From NCBI GenBank assembly GCA_964415175.1, contig CAYPYG010000034.1:1-30110 (forward strand): a stretch of DNA of 30,110 nt, written 5' to 3'. A program made the position numbers and the translations under genes. Position 1 is the first letter of the stretch. Each line of letters starts with the position of its first letter. This stretch comes from UBA2231 sp964415175. Lineage in GTDB: Bacteria > Elusimicrobiota > Elusimicrobia > Elusimicrobiales > UBA9959. Positions 20,081 to 28,375 of the stretch are shown here, piece after piece. Under the pieces are notes generated by a model. The model searched no databases. It worked only from the letters and a program-made list of their open reading frames with translations, and was not told the origin of the DNA.

Positions 20081-23000
20081 CTAACGCAGGTACATCGCGC
20101 AGCGGAAACCGATCGCGGAGTTGAAGTCTGTCGGGGTGTTATCGGCTGCCATCACCATCGGTCCGGCCTCGCCGGGGGTCTCGAAAGAGCCTCCGCGCAC
20201 CCGCATCACCGTTTCCGTATCCCCCTCTTCCCATTCGGCCACCATTTCCCAGAGGGAGCCCACCATGTTCTCCACCGCCCAGGCGGAGAGACAACTGGTC
20301 CCGCCGCCCGTAGTGGTGGGAGCTTCCAGACCGACATTGCAGTTCGGAGGCGAACCGTAACCGCCGGTCGGGGTGCCCGCCACCGCCGCCTGCCATTCCG
20401 CGTTGGTTATCAGGTGCTTGCCGGAATTGGCGCAGGCTGCGCTGGCCTGGAACCAGGTTATCGACGCCGAAGGGGTGAAACCGGGGAGGCTTAGCGCGTA
20501 AATGGGGGTCCCCGCCGGCAGACAACTGGACCCGTCGTCGGAGCAGGGATAGTCGTCCGCGGAGGCGCCGTATTGCGTACCGTCGGCCAGGACGGAGGAC
20601 CAGACGGTGGCCTCGTACTTGTCCACGCAGTAATCCCCCACCTGGACCATGATATCGTCGGGGTTGCCGGGGTTGGCGCAGGTACCGGACCCGCCACCGC
20701 CGCCTTCGATACCGGTAAGCTGCGACCCGTCGATGGCCGGCAGTTTGCCATTCCCGTCCAGCAGCACCAGCCGGTTCGCCACGTTGAAGGTATTCCCCTG
20801 CAGCGTCACGCTGGAGGATCTCAGCGTCAGGCTGGTGCCGGCCCCGTCGCCGGAGAACTGGGCGTCATCGGATATGACACCGCTGAAACTGCCTCCCCCG
20901 CCCGCCACCGTACCGGTGGCCAGGGGGACGAAAGCGCTGTTCAGGCGGATGTACAGCGCGCCCTCCCCGTCGAGCAGCACCAGCTGGTTGGCCGCGTTGA
21001 AGGCGTTCCCTTGCAGCGTCACGCTGGAGGACTTGAGCGCGAGTTTACTTAAGACGCCCGCGCCGTCGCCGTCGAACTGGTCGCCATCGGATATGACGCC
21101 GCTGAAACCGCCGCCGCCCGCCACCGTACCGGTGGCCAGGGGGACGAAAGCGCCGTTCAGGTTGACGTACAACGCGCCCTCCCCGTCGAAGGCCTGGGAA
21201 TTGTAATAGAGCGCGCCCGCCCCGGCCCCGCTGGGCTGGCCGGTCAGGGTGGCCAGCCCCAGGAACCCGGCGGCGCTCAGCGTGGACACCGACGCGCCGG
21301 CGCCCACGGCCACATCCCCGGACAAGACCGCCCCGCCGTTGACCGACACGGGCTTGGCGATATACACCAGGCCGCCTTCGCCGGTGATGCTGCTGACCGT
21401 AATGCTGGAAACGGCCACTATGGCGTTGCCGGCCAGGTTCAGCCTCTGCGTGGCGTTGTGATCGCCCAGGTCGTCGCCGGAAGGAAAGCCCGTGGCGCCG
21501 CTTATATCGGCGTAGAATTTCCCGTCCGCGGTCATGGAGGCCTTGACCACGCCGTCGGAATCGCGCCAGACCTGCGCGTAGACATCGGCCGCCGTACCGG
21601 TGCTGACGACATCGAGCATGGCGAGGTTGGCGTCCAGAACACCGGACAGCGGCGTAACCATGAACCCGCCGCGGTTCTTGAACACCGTGCGGTCGAGTAT
21701 GGTATTGCGGACCTCCGCCCCCTCGCTGTCGGACCAGGTGAAAGCGCCGGACGCGGTGGACGAGGAGGCATAGCCGGCGGCGAAAGAGACATCCCCCAGC
21801 GCGGAATTCCCGTAACCGCCGGGGACCACCGCCACATGCCCGCCGGCGATATTAAGCAGCCCACCCCCGACTACCGATGCCGTTCCGCTGGCCGTATTCG
21901 CGGAACCTCCGCCCACCACCGAAGTTGCGCCGGCGGCCAGGTTCCCGTAACCGCCGGAAATCGTGGCGTCCAGAACACTGGAAACATTTTTGCGCCCGCC
22001 GCCGACCGTGGCGGTAGGTCCGGCGGCCGTGTTGCTGGTGCCGCCGGATATGACGGCGCCTTCGCCGCTGGCCACCTGAGAAGAAGCGTCCCGGAAAGAC
22101 TGAAGGTCTACCGCCGCCAGGCCGCGGGCGTCGCCGACGACTCCGCCCAGACCCGGCCCGGCGGTCTGGATAAGGCCATAACTGCTTATGGTTATGCCGC
22201 TAGCGGTTATCGTAGAGACTCCCGTTATTCCGTACGAGGCCAGGTCCAGGTCCTGCGTCGCCGTATGGTCGCCCAGGTCGTCCCCGGCCATATTTATGAG
22301 CGCGGAGCCGTCCAGCCCCGGCAGTTTGCCGTCCCCGTCCAGCAGCACCAGCCGGTTGGCCGCGTTGAAGGCGTTCCCTTGCAGCGTCACGCTGGAGGAC
22401 TTGAGCGCGAGTTTACTTAAGACGCCCGCGCCGTCGCCGTCGAACTGGTCGCCATCGGATATGACGCCGCTGAAACCGCCGCCGCCCGCCACCGTACCGG
22501 TGGCCAGGGGGACGAAAGCGCCGTTCAGGTTGACGTACAACGCGCCCTCCCCGTCGAAGGCCTGGGAATTGTAATAGAGCGCGCCCGCCCCGGCCCCGCT
22601 GGGCTGGCCGGTCAGGGTGGCCAGCCCCAGGAACCCGGCGGCGCTCAGCGTGGACACCGACGCGCCCGAACCGACCGCCAGGGAGCCGGCCCCGTCGAGC
22701 AGCACCAGCTGGTTGGCCGCGTTGAAGGCGTTCCCCCGCAGCGTCACGCTGGAGGACCTGAGCGCGAGCCTGGTGCCGACGCCCGCGCCGTCGCCGGAGA
22801 ACTGGCCGGGGTCGGACTCTATACCCGTCATCCCGGCCGTGATGCCGGTAAGCTGCGAACCGTCGCCGTAATACCTGGCCGCGGAGCTGAAACCGACGAT
22901 GTAAACATTGCTGGAGACCCTGACCCCGCCGCCGAGCGCGGAAGAAGTTTCGGAAGAGACCTCCACCCCCGGGGCCAGCCCCACCCTGTGCGAAACAAGA

Positions 23001-23836
23001 CCGAGAGGGGAGACCACCGTCACGCTGGAGGCGGCGGTTATCTGGCCCGAAGAGGTCACGCCGCCGGCGGCGTTTATCGGGAACCCGGCCATGTCCAGCG
23101 CCTGCGAGGCCGTGTGGCCGCCCAGGCCGTCCGCGCCGGAGGGCATGTTGCGCATCCGGGAAGCGTCCGCGTAAATCACGCCGGAGGCCGTCATGGAAGA
23201 GGTTATGAGGCCGGAGGAATCGCGCCAGATCTGGACATAGTCGTCGGCCGCCGCGCCCTGCACGTCCAGCCGGGTACCCGCGGAGGAGCGGCCCAGGGCG
23301 GCGCTGCCGCCGAAGGAGGTCTGGGTTCCGCTCACCGCGGCCTTCCAGCCGGGAGCCGCGTACTGCGAAGTGCCGTCGCTAAAAATTATCCCGTGGGTAC
23401 CGGCGCCGTCTATGACCAGGTCGCCGCCGTTGACGGTAAAAGTCCCCGTCGAGGACTCGGAAGTGACCGAATGGAAAGAATAGACGGAGGAATAGAGGGG
23501 TTCGGCCGGCAGCCAGCCGCCCTCGAGCGAGACCTGCACGTAGGGCGTTATGTCCTTCCAGGGTATGGCGTCGAAGGCGGCCTCGTTGGGCGTGCCGAGG
23601 GGATAGCGGAAAAGGCCGGTCGACACGAAAACGTCCGTGGAGCCCGAAGTCCAGTACTCGGCGGAAAGCGAAGCGTCGGTTATCCGGAAAACCATGGCCG
23701 CGGTCCCGCTGAAAAGGCGGCCGTCCTTCCTGAGCGTGCCCTGGTAGGTTATCCGTCCCGGAGCGGCCGCGAAAGCGGCCGCCGCCGCGGTAAGGATCAC
23801 GGCCAGCGCGGCCGCCGTTGCGATAGATTTCCTCAT
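20081..23836 (-). CDS. Giant surface protein: repetitive fibre-like body, YadA-type head repeats, C-terminal FGE-sulfatase fold
   Basis: The 1251-residue product has a signal peptide (1-24), an N-terminal domain (PGRITYQGTLRKDGRLFSG) common at the base of fibre-like secreted proteins, then Gly/Ser/Ala-rich repeats. The module SSSVTLQGNAFNAAN...LVLLDG appears four times in variant forms. About 585-700 is a run of YadA/Hep_Hag-like head repeats (GGxxNxAxGxxxxVxGG). About 1062-1251 is an FGE-sulfatase/C-type-lectin-like domain (VGDYCVDKYEAT, NAEWQAAVAG, VENMVGSLWEM, RVRGGSFE, IGFRC). The two active-site cysteines of formylglycine-generating enzyme are absent after RVRGGSF, so this is likely a binding domain. 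ATG 23836 is supported by GAGG 7 nt upstream; the longer open frame is a shadow. Confidence 0.8.
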   Translation of the reverse strand: MRKSIATAAALAVILTAAAAAFAAAPGRITYQGTLRKDGRLFSGTAAMVFRITDASLSAEYWTSGSTDVFVSTGLFRYPLGTPNEAAFDAIPWKDITPYVQVSLEGGWLPAEPLYSSVYSFHSVTSESSTGTFTVNGGDLVIDGAGTHGIIFSDGTSQYAAPGWKAAVSGTQTSFGGSAALGRSSAGTRLDVQGAAADDYVQIWRDSSGLITSSMTASGVIYADASRMRNMPSGADGLGGHTASQALDMAGFPINAAGGVTSSGQITAASSVTVVSPLGLVSHRVGLAPGVEVSSETSSALGGGVRVSSNVYIVGFSSAARYYGDGSQLTGITAGMTGIESDPGQFSGDGAGVGTRLALRSSSVTLRGNAFNAANQLVLLDGAGSLAVGSGASVSTLSAAGFLGLATLTGQPSGAGAGALYYNSQAFDGEGALYVNLNGAFVPLATGTVAGGGGFSGVISDGDQFDGDGAGVLSKLALKSSSVTLQGNAFNAANRLVLLDGDGKLPGLDGSALINMAGDDLGDHTATQDLDLASYGITGVSTITASGITISSYGLIQTAGPGLGGVVGDARGLAAVDLQSFRDASSQVASGEGAVISGGTSNTAAGPTATVGGGRKNVSSVLDATISGGYGNLAAGATSVVGGGSANTASGTASVVGGGLLNIAGGHVAVVPGGYGNSALGDVSFAAGYASSSTASGAFTWSDSEGAEVRNTILDRTVFKNRGGFMVTPLSGVLDANLAMLDVVSTGTAADVYAQVWRDSDGVVKASMTADGKFYADISGATGFPSGDDLGDHNATQRLNLAGNAIVAVSSITVSSITGEGGLVYIAKPVSVNGGAVLSGDVAVGAGASVSTLSAAGFLGLATLTGQPSGAGAGALYYNSQAFDGEGALYVNLNGAFVPLATGTVAGGGGFSGVISDGDQFDGDGAGVLSKLALKSSSVTLQGNAFNAANQLVLLDGEGALYIRLNSAFVPLATGTVAGGGGSFSGVISDDAQFSGDGAGTSLTLRSSSVTLQGNTFNVANRLVLLDGNGKLPAIDGSQLTGIEGGGGGSGTCANPGNPDDIMVQVGDYCVDKYEATVWSSVLADGTQYGASADDYPCSDDGSSCLPAGTPIYALSLPGFTPSASITWFQASAACANSGKHLITNAEWQAAVAGTPTGGYGSPPNCNVGLEAPTTTGGGTSCLSAWAVENMVGSLWEMVAEWEEGDTETVMRVRGGSFETPGEAGPMVMAADNTPTDFNSAIGFRCAMYLR
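20986..21298. repeat. 313-bp perfect direct repeat, copy A
   Basis: This stretch is identical base for base to 22354-22666 (offset 1368, which is 456 codons, so in frame). It encodes about 104 residues of the giant surface protein. Silent positions are identical too. Confidence 0.9.
22354..22666. repeat. 313-bp perfect direct repeat, copy B
   Basis: Second copy of the 20986-21298 block. Identity ends abruptly with single mismatches on both sides (20985/22353 and 21299/22667). Further diverged partial copies lie near 20756-20860 and 22688-22800. Confidence 0.9.
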
Positions 23837-23840
23837 GAAT

Positions 23841-24668
23841 TTACCTCGTACCGGGAGAGGCCGCAATCTTGGCCTCGGCCAGCGAATGATAATAAAGCGC
23901 TTCCTCGTTGCGCGGGTCGAACCCGAGCACCTTCCCGAAATTGTCCGCGGCGTCGGCCCAGCGGCCCCTGGTAAAAAAAGACACGCCCTCGTCCATATCC
24001 CCATGCAGTTTGCCGAGGTAGGTCTTCAGCCCGCGCAGCCTTTCCGCCTTTTTCAGCTGGGCCTCGGCTATACCGTCCGAAGCCCTCTCGCCGTAGAGGG
24101 ACTGCCGCTCGGAACCCCGGGAAAAATTCAGCGCCGCCAGCATCAGCTCGTCGGCGCGGGAACGGCCCGCCGCCAGGTACGGGTAGGACTTCCTGACGGT
24201 CTTAAGAAATACGCCCATTATTTTCTCGTCCGAAGAACGCAGCATGGCCCTGTTGCCGGAATATACGGGGAAACTTCCCAGGAGCTCCTCGTAAAGCGCC
24301 ACCGCCTCCGCCGCCGTATCCGCGTCCGAAGCGAGCGAACAGGCCTTTGAAAAACTTTTCTTCCAGGCGGAGATGCGTTTTTTTTTGGCCGCGGCCAGTT
24401 CGAGCTTGCGCCGGTGCGCGGCTTCGGCCTCCTTCATGAGGACGCGCCGCTCTTTTTCCGCCGCGGCTTTCTCCTCGTCCACCGCGCGGCCGGCGACGGC
24501 GTCCAGCCTGGCGCGGGCGGCTCCGTCCGAGGGGGATTCCAGCACCCTGTCCATCAATTCCAGGATCTCGGCCTTCCCCCCCTCGCCCGGCGCGCCGAAG
24601 ACGGCCGCGGACAGGGCCGCGGAGAACAGCGCCGCCAGCGCGGCGATCGCAGGCCGGCCCGCGGTCAA
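23841..24668 (-). CDS. Exported TPR/coiled-coil protein
   Basis: The 275-residue product has a signal peptide (about 1-25), a charged Lys/Glu/Ala-rich coiled coil (about 65-105) and helical repeats; the last (GRWADAADNFGKVLGFDPRNEEALYYHSLAEAK) is a clear TPR. The start is TTG, overlapping the stop of the PorV-like gene (TTGA); the next gene begins 4 nt after its stop. Periplasmic TPR proteins often act as scaffolds, so it may support assembly or export of the giant surface protein encoded next. That role is inferred only from gene order. Confidence 0.75.
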   Translation of the reverse strand: MTAGRPAIAALAALFSAALSAAVFGAPGEGGKAEILELMDRVLESPSDGAARARLDAVAGRAVDEEKAAAEKERRVLMKEAEAAHRRKLELAAAKKKRISAWKKSFSKACSLASDADTAAEAVALYEELLGSFPVYSGNRAMLRSSDEKIMGVFLKTVRKSYPYLAAGRSRADELMLAALNFSRGSERQSLYGERASDGIAEAQLKKAERLRGLKTYLGKLHGDMDEGVSFFTRGRWADAADNFGKVLGFDPRNEEALYYHSLAEAKIAASPGTR

Positions 24669-25801
24669 CGGCTCTCCTCCAGCAGGGCCTTGGCCCGCCT
24701 CATGAGTTCGATAGCTTCCCTGTTGCCCGGGTCCAGGGCGAGGGCGGAGTTCAGCTCCAGGACCGCCTCGTAATAGCGTCTCTCGTTGAGAAGCGCCCTG
24801 GCGCGGCCGGTCTTTACCCGGGACTCTTCCTGCTCGAAGGTGAGGTGTTCGGTGTTCTTTACCCGCCTGTCGAACTTGTAGGAGAGCGCGAACCTGTGGA
24901 CCTGGCCGAACTTGCCGTAGGGCGAAAGCGAGTAATCCAGCTGCAGCAGCTTGAAAGTCACGCCGCCCCCCATGCGCAGCCCGTCGCCCAGGTCCTCTCC
25001 GGAAGCGTAGCCGCCGCGCACCGATATGGTGCGCCAGACCTGGTACTCCGCCCCGGCGCAGAGGACCTGGCCGGAATCGGAGGGCTTTTTCAGGTCGGCG
25101 GAAAAAGTTATCGGGTCGCCGGCGGCCAGTATTATGTAGGAGGCGCCGAGCCTGTAAACCGAGGGCGCGGGGTCCGTTACGGAATCGAACTTGAACCCGC
25201 CGCCCAGCGACTGCGCCGAAAGCCCCAGGGCTACGGTGGCGTCGGGAGAGCGGGAGATCCAGAGCAGCCCGGCGTCGAGCAGAGGCGCCGAAGCCGAGGC
25301 GTCCCCGAGTTTCCGGCTGGCGTACTTGAGCGTGCCGCCGCCGAAGAGGCCGGAAAGCTTGTCCTTGTAGGGGCCGGCGAGCCTCGCGGCGTAGCTTACG
25401 CCCCCCGCCATGTCCCCCGCCTCCACCGAGCCGGCGGGAAGGCCGGCGTTATTGTAGCCGTCGATGGAAGGCACGCTGAGCGCCAGCACCGACACCGCGG
25501 CGACGCCCCTGCCCAGCGGCTGCGAATAAGCGGCCTGCTGCGAGGTGATCCCCTCCAGCCAGGAATTATAGGTGAAAGCCGCTTCCTTGTAGGCGTTGCG
25601 GCCGAGGGCCGCCGGGTTCAGCGACAGCGCCCCCAGCAGGTCGCCGTAGGCGCCCGCGCCGGACTCGCCCATCGCCACGGCCCGCGGGCTCTGCAGGATG
25701 CGCAGGAACTCGCCCCCCGCTTCACCGGGGGCGGCGTGCGCCGCGCGGCCGGCCGCGGCGAGCGCGCAGAAGGAAAGCGTGCAGATAAGGCGTTTCTTCA
25801 T
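24665..25801 (-). CDS. PorV/UPF0164-like outer membrane protein with C-terminal TPR segment
   Basis: The 378-residue product has a signal peptide (1-23) and the PorV-type opening LQSPRAVAMGESGAGAYGDL followed by LSLNPAAL. A barrel-like region follows to about residue 315 (ending LDYSLSPYG...HRFALSYKF), and then a short TPR-containing tail (VLELNSALALDPGNREAIELMRRAK). Barrels of this family sit in the outer membrane; PorV of the type IX system collects exported cargo. A FlgD-domain gene directly precedes it, as with the other PorV-like gene at 3753-4691. It starts 4 nt after that gene's stop. Confidence 0.8.
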   Translation of the reverse strand: MKKRLICTLSFCALAAAGRAAHAAPGEAGGEFLRILQSPRAVAMGESGAGAYGDLLGALSLNPAALGRNAYKEAAFTYNSWLEGITSQQAAYSQPLGRGVAAVSVLALSVPSIDGYNNAGLPAGSVEAGDMAGGVSYAARLAGPYKDKLSGLFGGGTLKYASRKLGDASASAPLLDAGLLWISRSPDATVALGLSAQSLGGGFKFDSVTDPAPSVYRLGASYIILAAGDPITFSADLKKPSDSGQVLCAGAEYQVWRTISVRGGYASGEDLGDGLRMGGGVTFKLLQLDYSLSPYGKFGQVHRFALSYKFDRRVKNTEHLTFEQEESRVKTGRARALLNERRYYEAVLELNSALALDPGNREAIELMRRAKALLEESR

Positions 25802-25805
25802 CCGT

Positions 25806-27140
25806 TCACTTTATCACTATGAGCTTGCCGGTCTTGCGGTCGGGGCCCGAGACGACCTCCCAGAGGTAGACCCCGCTGGCCACCACCTGGCCGGCCGAAT
25901 TCCGCGCGTCCCACTGCGTAACGGCGCCGCTTACCGGCAGCTCCCTCACCAGCGCGCCGGTAATGGTGTAGATCCGTATCCTCCCGCTGGCGGGCAGGTT
26001 GCGGAACTTTATCAGGTCGGTCCAGTTGCCGTACCTGTCGGGATCGCCGGCGTTGGGCCGGAAGGGCACGGGCGAGACATAGACCGGGCTCAGGTCGGTA
26101 TTGACCGCGGCCAGGAGGGCGTAACTGGAGAAATGCGGGACCGGATGGGAAACGGTACGGGCGGCGGTATCGATGTAGGACCCGGTCTCCCTGGACCAGA
26201 GCCCCGCAGTCTCGTCGAGACGCCAGACCGAGAGCGAAGAGGCCTTGAGCCTGGCCGTCCCGTCCAGGACGCCGTCGCCGTCGGCGTCCGGGTAGGGCAG
26301 CGTGACGAGGCAGGCGGAAGCGGGCTGCGCTGGATTGCCGGACGCGTCGTAAGGACTGATACTGACCTTGCTTACCAACTGCGGGGAGCCGGGCATCGAG
26401 GGCAGGCGGCGGTTGGCCTCGGCCACCGGCCCGGCGGAGGCGTCCGTGGACAGCGCCACGAAGAAATCCTGCGAATAGGCGTTGGCCGGGATGTCCACCC
26501 GGATGCGCCGGTCGGAAAAAGCCGCCACGGTATTATCCGCCTGGTGGTCCATGATCACCGAAAAATAGACCGTCGTAGGCTCGGCCAGCGGCGAGCCGTT
26601 TATATCGACCAGGGAAGTGGAAAAATACACGGCGAAGACGCTGCCCTTGGGCCAGGAAGCCGAAGGGACTATCACCAGCTTCTGGCCGGAGACGCTCAGG
26701 GCCACCGGCCAGCTGACGCTGGAAAGGGCGCCGGTATTGTCGTAAAGCCGGGTGACGCTGACGGCCGCGGCCGGCAGGTCCGGGGCCAGCTCGTCGTAAA
26801 AATTGAGGTCCAGGTTCTCGCCCTGGGTCATCCCCCACAGGCCCCCGTCCATGGGCACGGCGGCGGTGGAGGTCAGCGAAGCCAGCCCCCGGCTCACCAC
26901 CTCGGCCGGTACCAGCGAAAGATAGCCGGACCACAGGCCGAAGGAACCGTCGGACAGCTCATCCTGGCTGGCGCAGGGCTCACCCACCGTATAGGCCAGC
27001 TCGTAGGCGCCGGTCGTCACGCTGACCACGGCCAGCGGCGCGTCGGAATGGCGTATGCTCTCCCAGGCGCAAAGACCCGCCTGCGGCGACGCCAGCGCGC
27101 AGACAAGAACAACCGGAATGAAGAAAAGTCTTTTGAACAT
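25806..27140 (-). CDS. Secreted multi-domain protein with FlgD-like C-terminal domain
   Basis: From the ATG at 27140 the product is 444 residues. It has a signal peptide (MFKRLFFIPVVLVCALA...), a region with WESIRHSDAPLAVVSV and YTVGEP motifs, an Ig-like/SbsA-type domain around the middle (KGSVFAVYFSTSLVDINGSP), and a FlgD-like C-terminal Ig domain (SPVYVSPVPFRPN, IRIYTITGALVRELPVSG, WDARNSAGQVVASGVYLWEV) ending in KLIVIK. The ending closely parallels the RIVLIK ending of the protein at 4688. An in-frame GTG at 27167 would add nine residues but spoils the signal peptide; neither start has a clear ribosome site. It heads the long surface-protein gene run. Confidence 0.75.
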   Translation of the reverse strand: MFKRLFFIPVVLVCALASPQAGLCAWESIRHSDAPLAVVSVTTGAYELAYTVGEPCASQDELSDGSFGLWSGYLSLVPAEVVSRGLASLTSTAAVPMDGGLWGMTQGENLDLNFYDELAPDLPAAAVSVTRLYDNTGALSSVSWPVALSVSGQKLVIVPSASWPKGSVFAVYFSTSLVDINGSPLAEPTTVYFSVIMDHQADNTVAAFSDRRIRVDIPANAYSQDFFVALSTDASAGPVAEANRRLPSMPGSPQLVSKVSISPYDASGNPAQPASACLVTLPYPDADGDGVLDGTARLKASSLSVWRLDETAGLWSRETGSYIDTAARTVSHPVPHFSSYALLAAVNTDLSPVYVSPVPFRPNAGDPDRYGNWTDLIKFRNLPASGRIRIYTITGALVRELPVSGAVTQWDARNSAGQVVASGVYLWEVVSGPDRKTGKLIVIK

Positions 27141-27191
27141 TAAGCCGGCCGGCGGGAGGCTCCGCACCGCCGGAACACCAAGTATATATTT

Positions 27192-27806
27192 TTATTTGGA
27201 CGGATGCGCGGCCGGCCGGGCCATCCGCCCGGCTCGCAGGCAGGCCTTATAGCGGAAACAGCTCACGAGATGGTCGTTCACCAGGCCGGTCGCCTGCATA
27301 TGCGCGTAGACGATGGTGCTGCCCACGAACTTAAAACCCCGGCGCTTTAAGTCCGCGCTCAGCGCGTCGGACTCCTTGCTGATGGCCGGCAGCTCTTTAA
27401 GCGACTTCCACCGGTTCACCTTCTGCCGCCCGCCCACAAAACCCCAGATATATTTTGAAAAGCTGCCGAACTCCTTCTGAACCTCGAGGAACCGCCGCGC
27501 GTTGTTGACCGTCGCCAGCACCTTCAGCCGGTTGCGCACTATCCCCGGGTCCTTGAGGATAGCCTCTATCCTGCGCGGCGTGAACCGCGCCACCTTCACC
27601 GGGTCGAACCCCGCGAAAGCCCGGCGGTAACCCTCGCGCTTGTTGAGTATCGTGCTCCAGCTAAGCCCCGCCTGCGCGCCCTCCAGCACCAGGAACTCGA
27701 ACTGCACCCGGTCGTCATGCGCCGGTACGCCCCATTCCTTATCGTGGTAGGGGATATAGTGCGGGCTGGAACCATAAGCCCAAGAACAGCGCTCGATCTT
27801 CTTCAT
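27192..27806 (-). CDS. tag: DNA-3-methyladenine glycosylase I (Tag)
   Basis: The 204-residue protein matches Tag along its length: C7 and H21 (RCSWA, YHDKEWG), catalytic-pocket E42 in FEFLVLEGAQAGLSW, SKYIWGFV, and H179-x3-C183 (NDHLVSC) completing the zinc site. It removes 3-methyladenine from alkylated DNA in base excision repair. The family is usually about 185-200 residues. A TAGACT 7 nt before the ATG, preceded by ATTTTG, indicates a leaderless start. It lies between the surface-protein run and the ORF6N locus and has no evident operon partner. Confidence 0.95.
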   Translation of the reverse strand: MKKIERCSWAYGSSPHYIPYHDKEWGVPAHDDRVQFEFLVLEGAQAGLSWSTILNKREGYRRAFAGFDPVKVARFTPRRIEAILKDPGIVRNRLKVLATVNNARRFLEVQKEFGSFSKYIWGFVGGRQKVNRWKSLKELPAISKESDALSADLKRRGFKFVGSTIVYAHMQATGLVNDHLVSCFRYKACLRAGRMARPAAHPSK

Positions 27807-27813
27807 AGCCGAT

Positions 27814-27826
27814 AGTCTACAAAATC
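27814..27826 (-). promoter_or_regulatory. Leaderless-type promoter for tag
   Basis: On the minus strand GATTTTG is followed by TAGACT (27819-27814) and 7 nt to the ATG at 27806. Confidence 0.6.
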
Positions 27827-27844
27827 ACGCCTCGGCCGCAGTAT

Positions 27845-27944
27845 GTTCCAAAATGGAACCGACTTCTCTCACCGCTGGTGAGAGAATTGCGGCAGCCTAT
27901 TTCTGCCACCAATGGCGGCTGTTTCTCCAACCAATGGTTGGAGA
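27845..27944. repeat. Cluster of four small palindromes downstream of the second ORF6N gene
   Basis: Four palindromes follow one another: GTTCCA-aaa-TGGAAC (27845-27859), a 10-bp stem TTCTCTCACC with loop gct (27864-27886), an imperfect GCCaCCA-a-TGGcGGC (27905-27919) and TCTCCAACCA-a-TGGTTGGAGA (27924-27944). Each is compact with a 1-3 nt centre. The last two share CCAATGG at the centre. The stems differ in sequence, so they are not copies of one hairpin. The region codes for nothing obvious. Confidence 0.8.
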
Positions 27945-27980
27945 TTTGGCTACAGGATCTATTTGGAAGGAACCGCGCTG

Positions 27981-28322
27981 TCAGGCTTTGAGCATATCCC
28001 AGACGCTCAGGCCAGCCTCTTTCATTTTGCGCGTCACCTCGCGCACTATCTCTACGTTGATGCGCGCGGCCTTTGGACTATTCAGTACGGCCGAGAGCAT
28101 GGCGACCCCGGCCTCGGTAAAAACCAGCGGGGACCGCTTATTGCGCTCGAGCCGGAACATGAACTGTTCCGTGAACCTGCGCCGGTTACGGGCAACGGCA
28201 CAAAGCAGCGCCCGGGGAGTAACCTCGTAAAAAGCCGCCGCGTCCGCGGCCGCCACCACCCGCTCGCCCCGCGCCATGAACACGCCTTTCTTCATCTTGA
28301 TCACAGGCCCATCGGTTCCCAT
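27981..28322 (-). CDS. Short ORF6N-family protein
   Basis: The 113-residue product matches the ORF6N core in a compact, diverged form: FYEVTPRALLCAVARNRRRF, EQFMFRLERNKRSPLVFTEAG, VAMLSAVLNSPKAARINVEIV and REVTRKMKE. It lacks the longer loop found in the 171-residue protein at 16399-16914 and has no coiled-coil tail. GGAGG 4 nt before ATG (28322) fixes the start. Palindromes lie on both sides (28376-28390 upstream, 27845-27944 downstream). It is next to abiE on the same strand, in a likely defence or mobile island. DNA binding is inferred from the family. Confidence 0.75.
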   Translation of the reverse strand: MGTDGPVIKMKKGVFMARGERVVAAADAAAFYEVTPRALLCAVARNRRRFTEQFMFRLERNKRSPLVFTEAGVAMLSAVLNSPKAARINVEIVREVTRKMKEAGLSVWDMLKA

Positions 28323-28375
28323 AACCCCTCCCGTATTTCATATACCCCCGCCCGGGAACTTCTACCATGAAAATC

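Noticed and set aside
20081..20260. A diversity-generating retroelement target at the 3' end of the giant surface gene.
   Set aside because: The fold fits, but there is no reverse transcriptase or template repeat in the window and the last codons are not enriched in AAC-type mutable codons.
23837..24004. The N-terminal extension of the giant surface protein frame up to 24004.
   Set aside because: It overlaps the TPR gene antisense-free but out of frame; the signal peptide and a ribosome site begin at 23836.
27845..27944. A CRISPR array in the palindrome cluster.
   Set aside because: The palindromes differ in sequence and there are no regular repeats with spacers.
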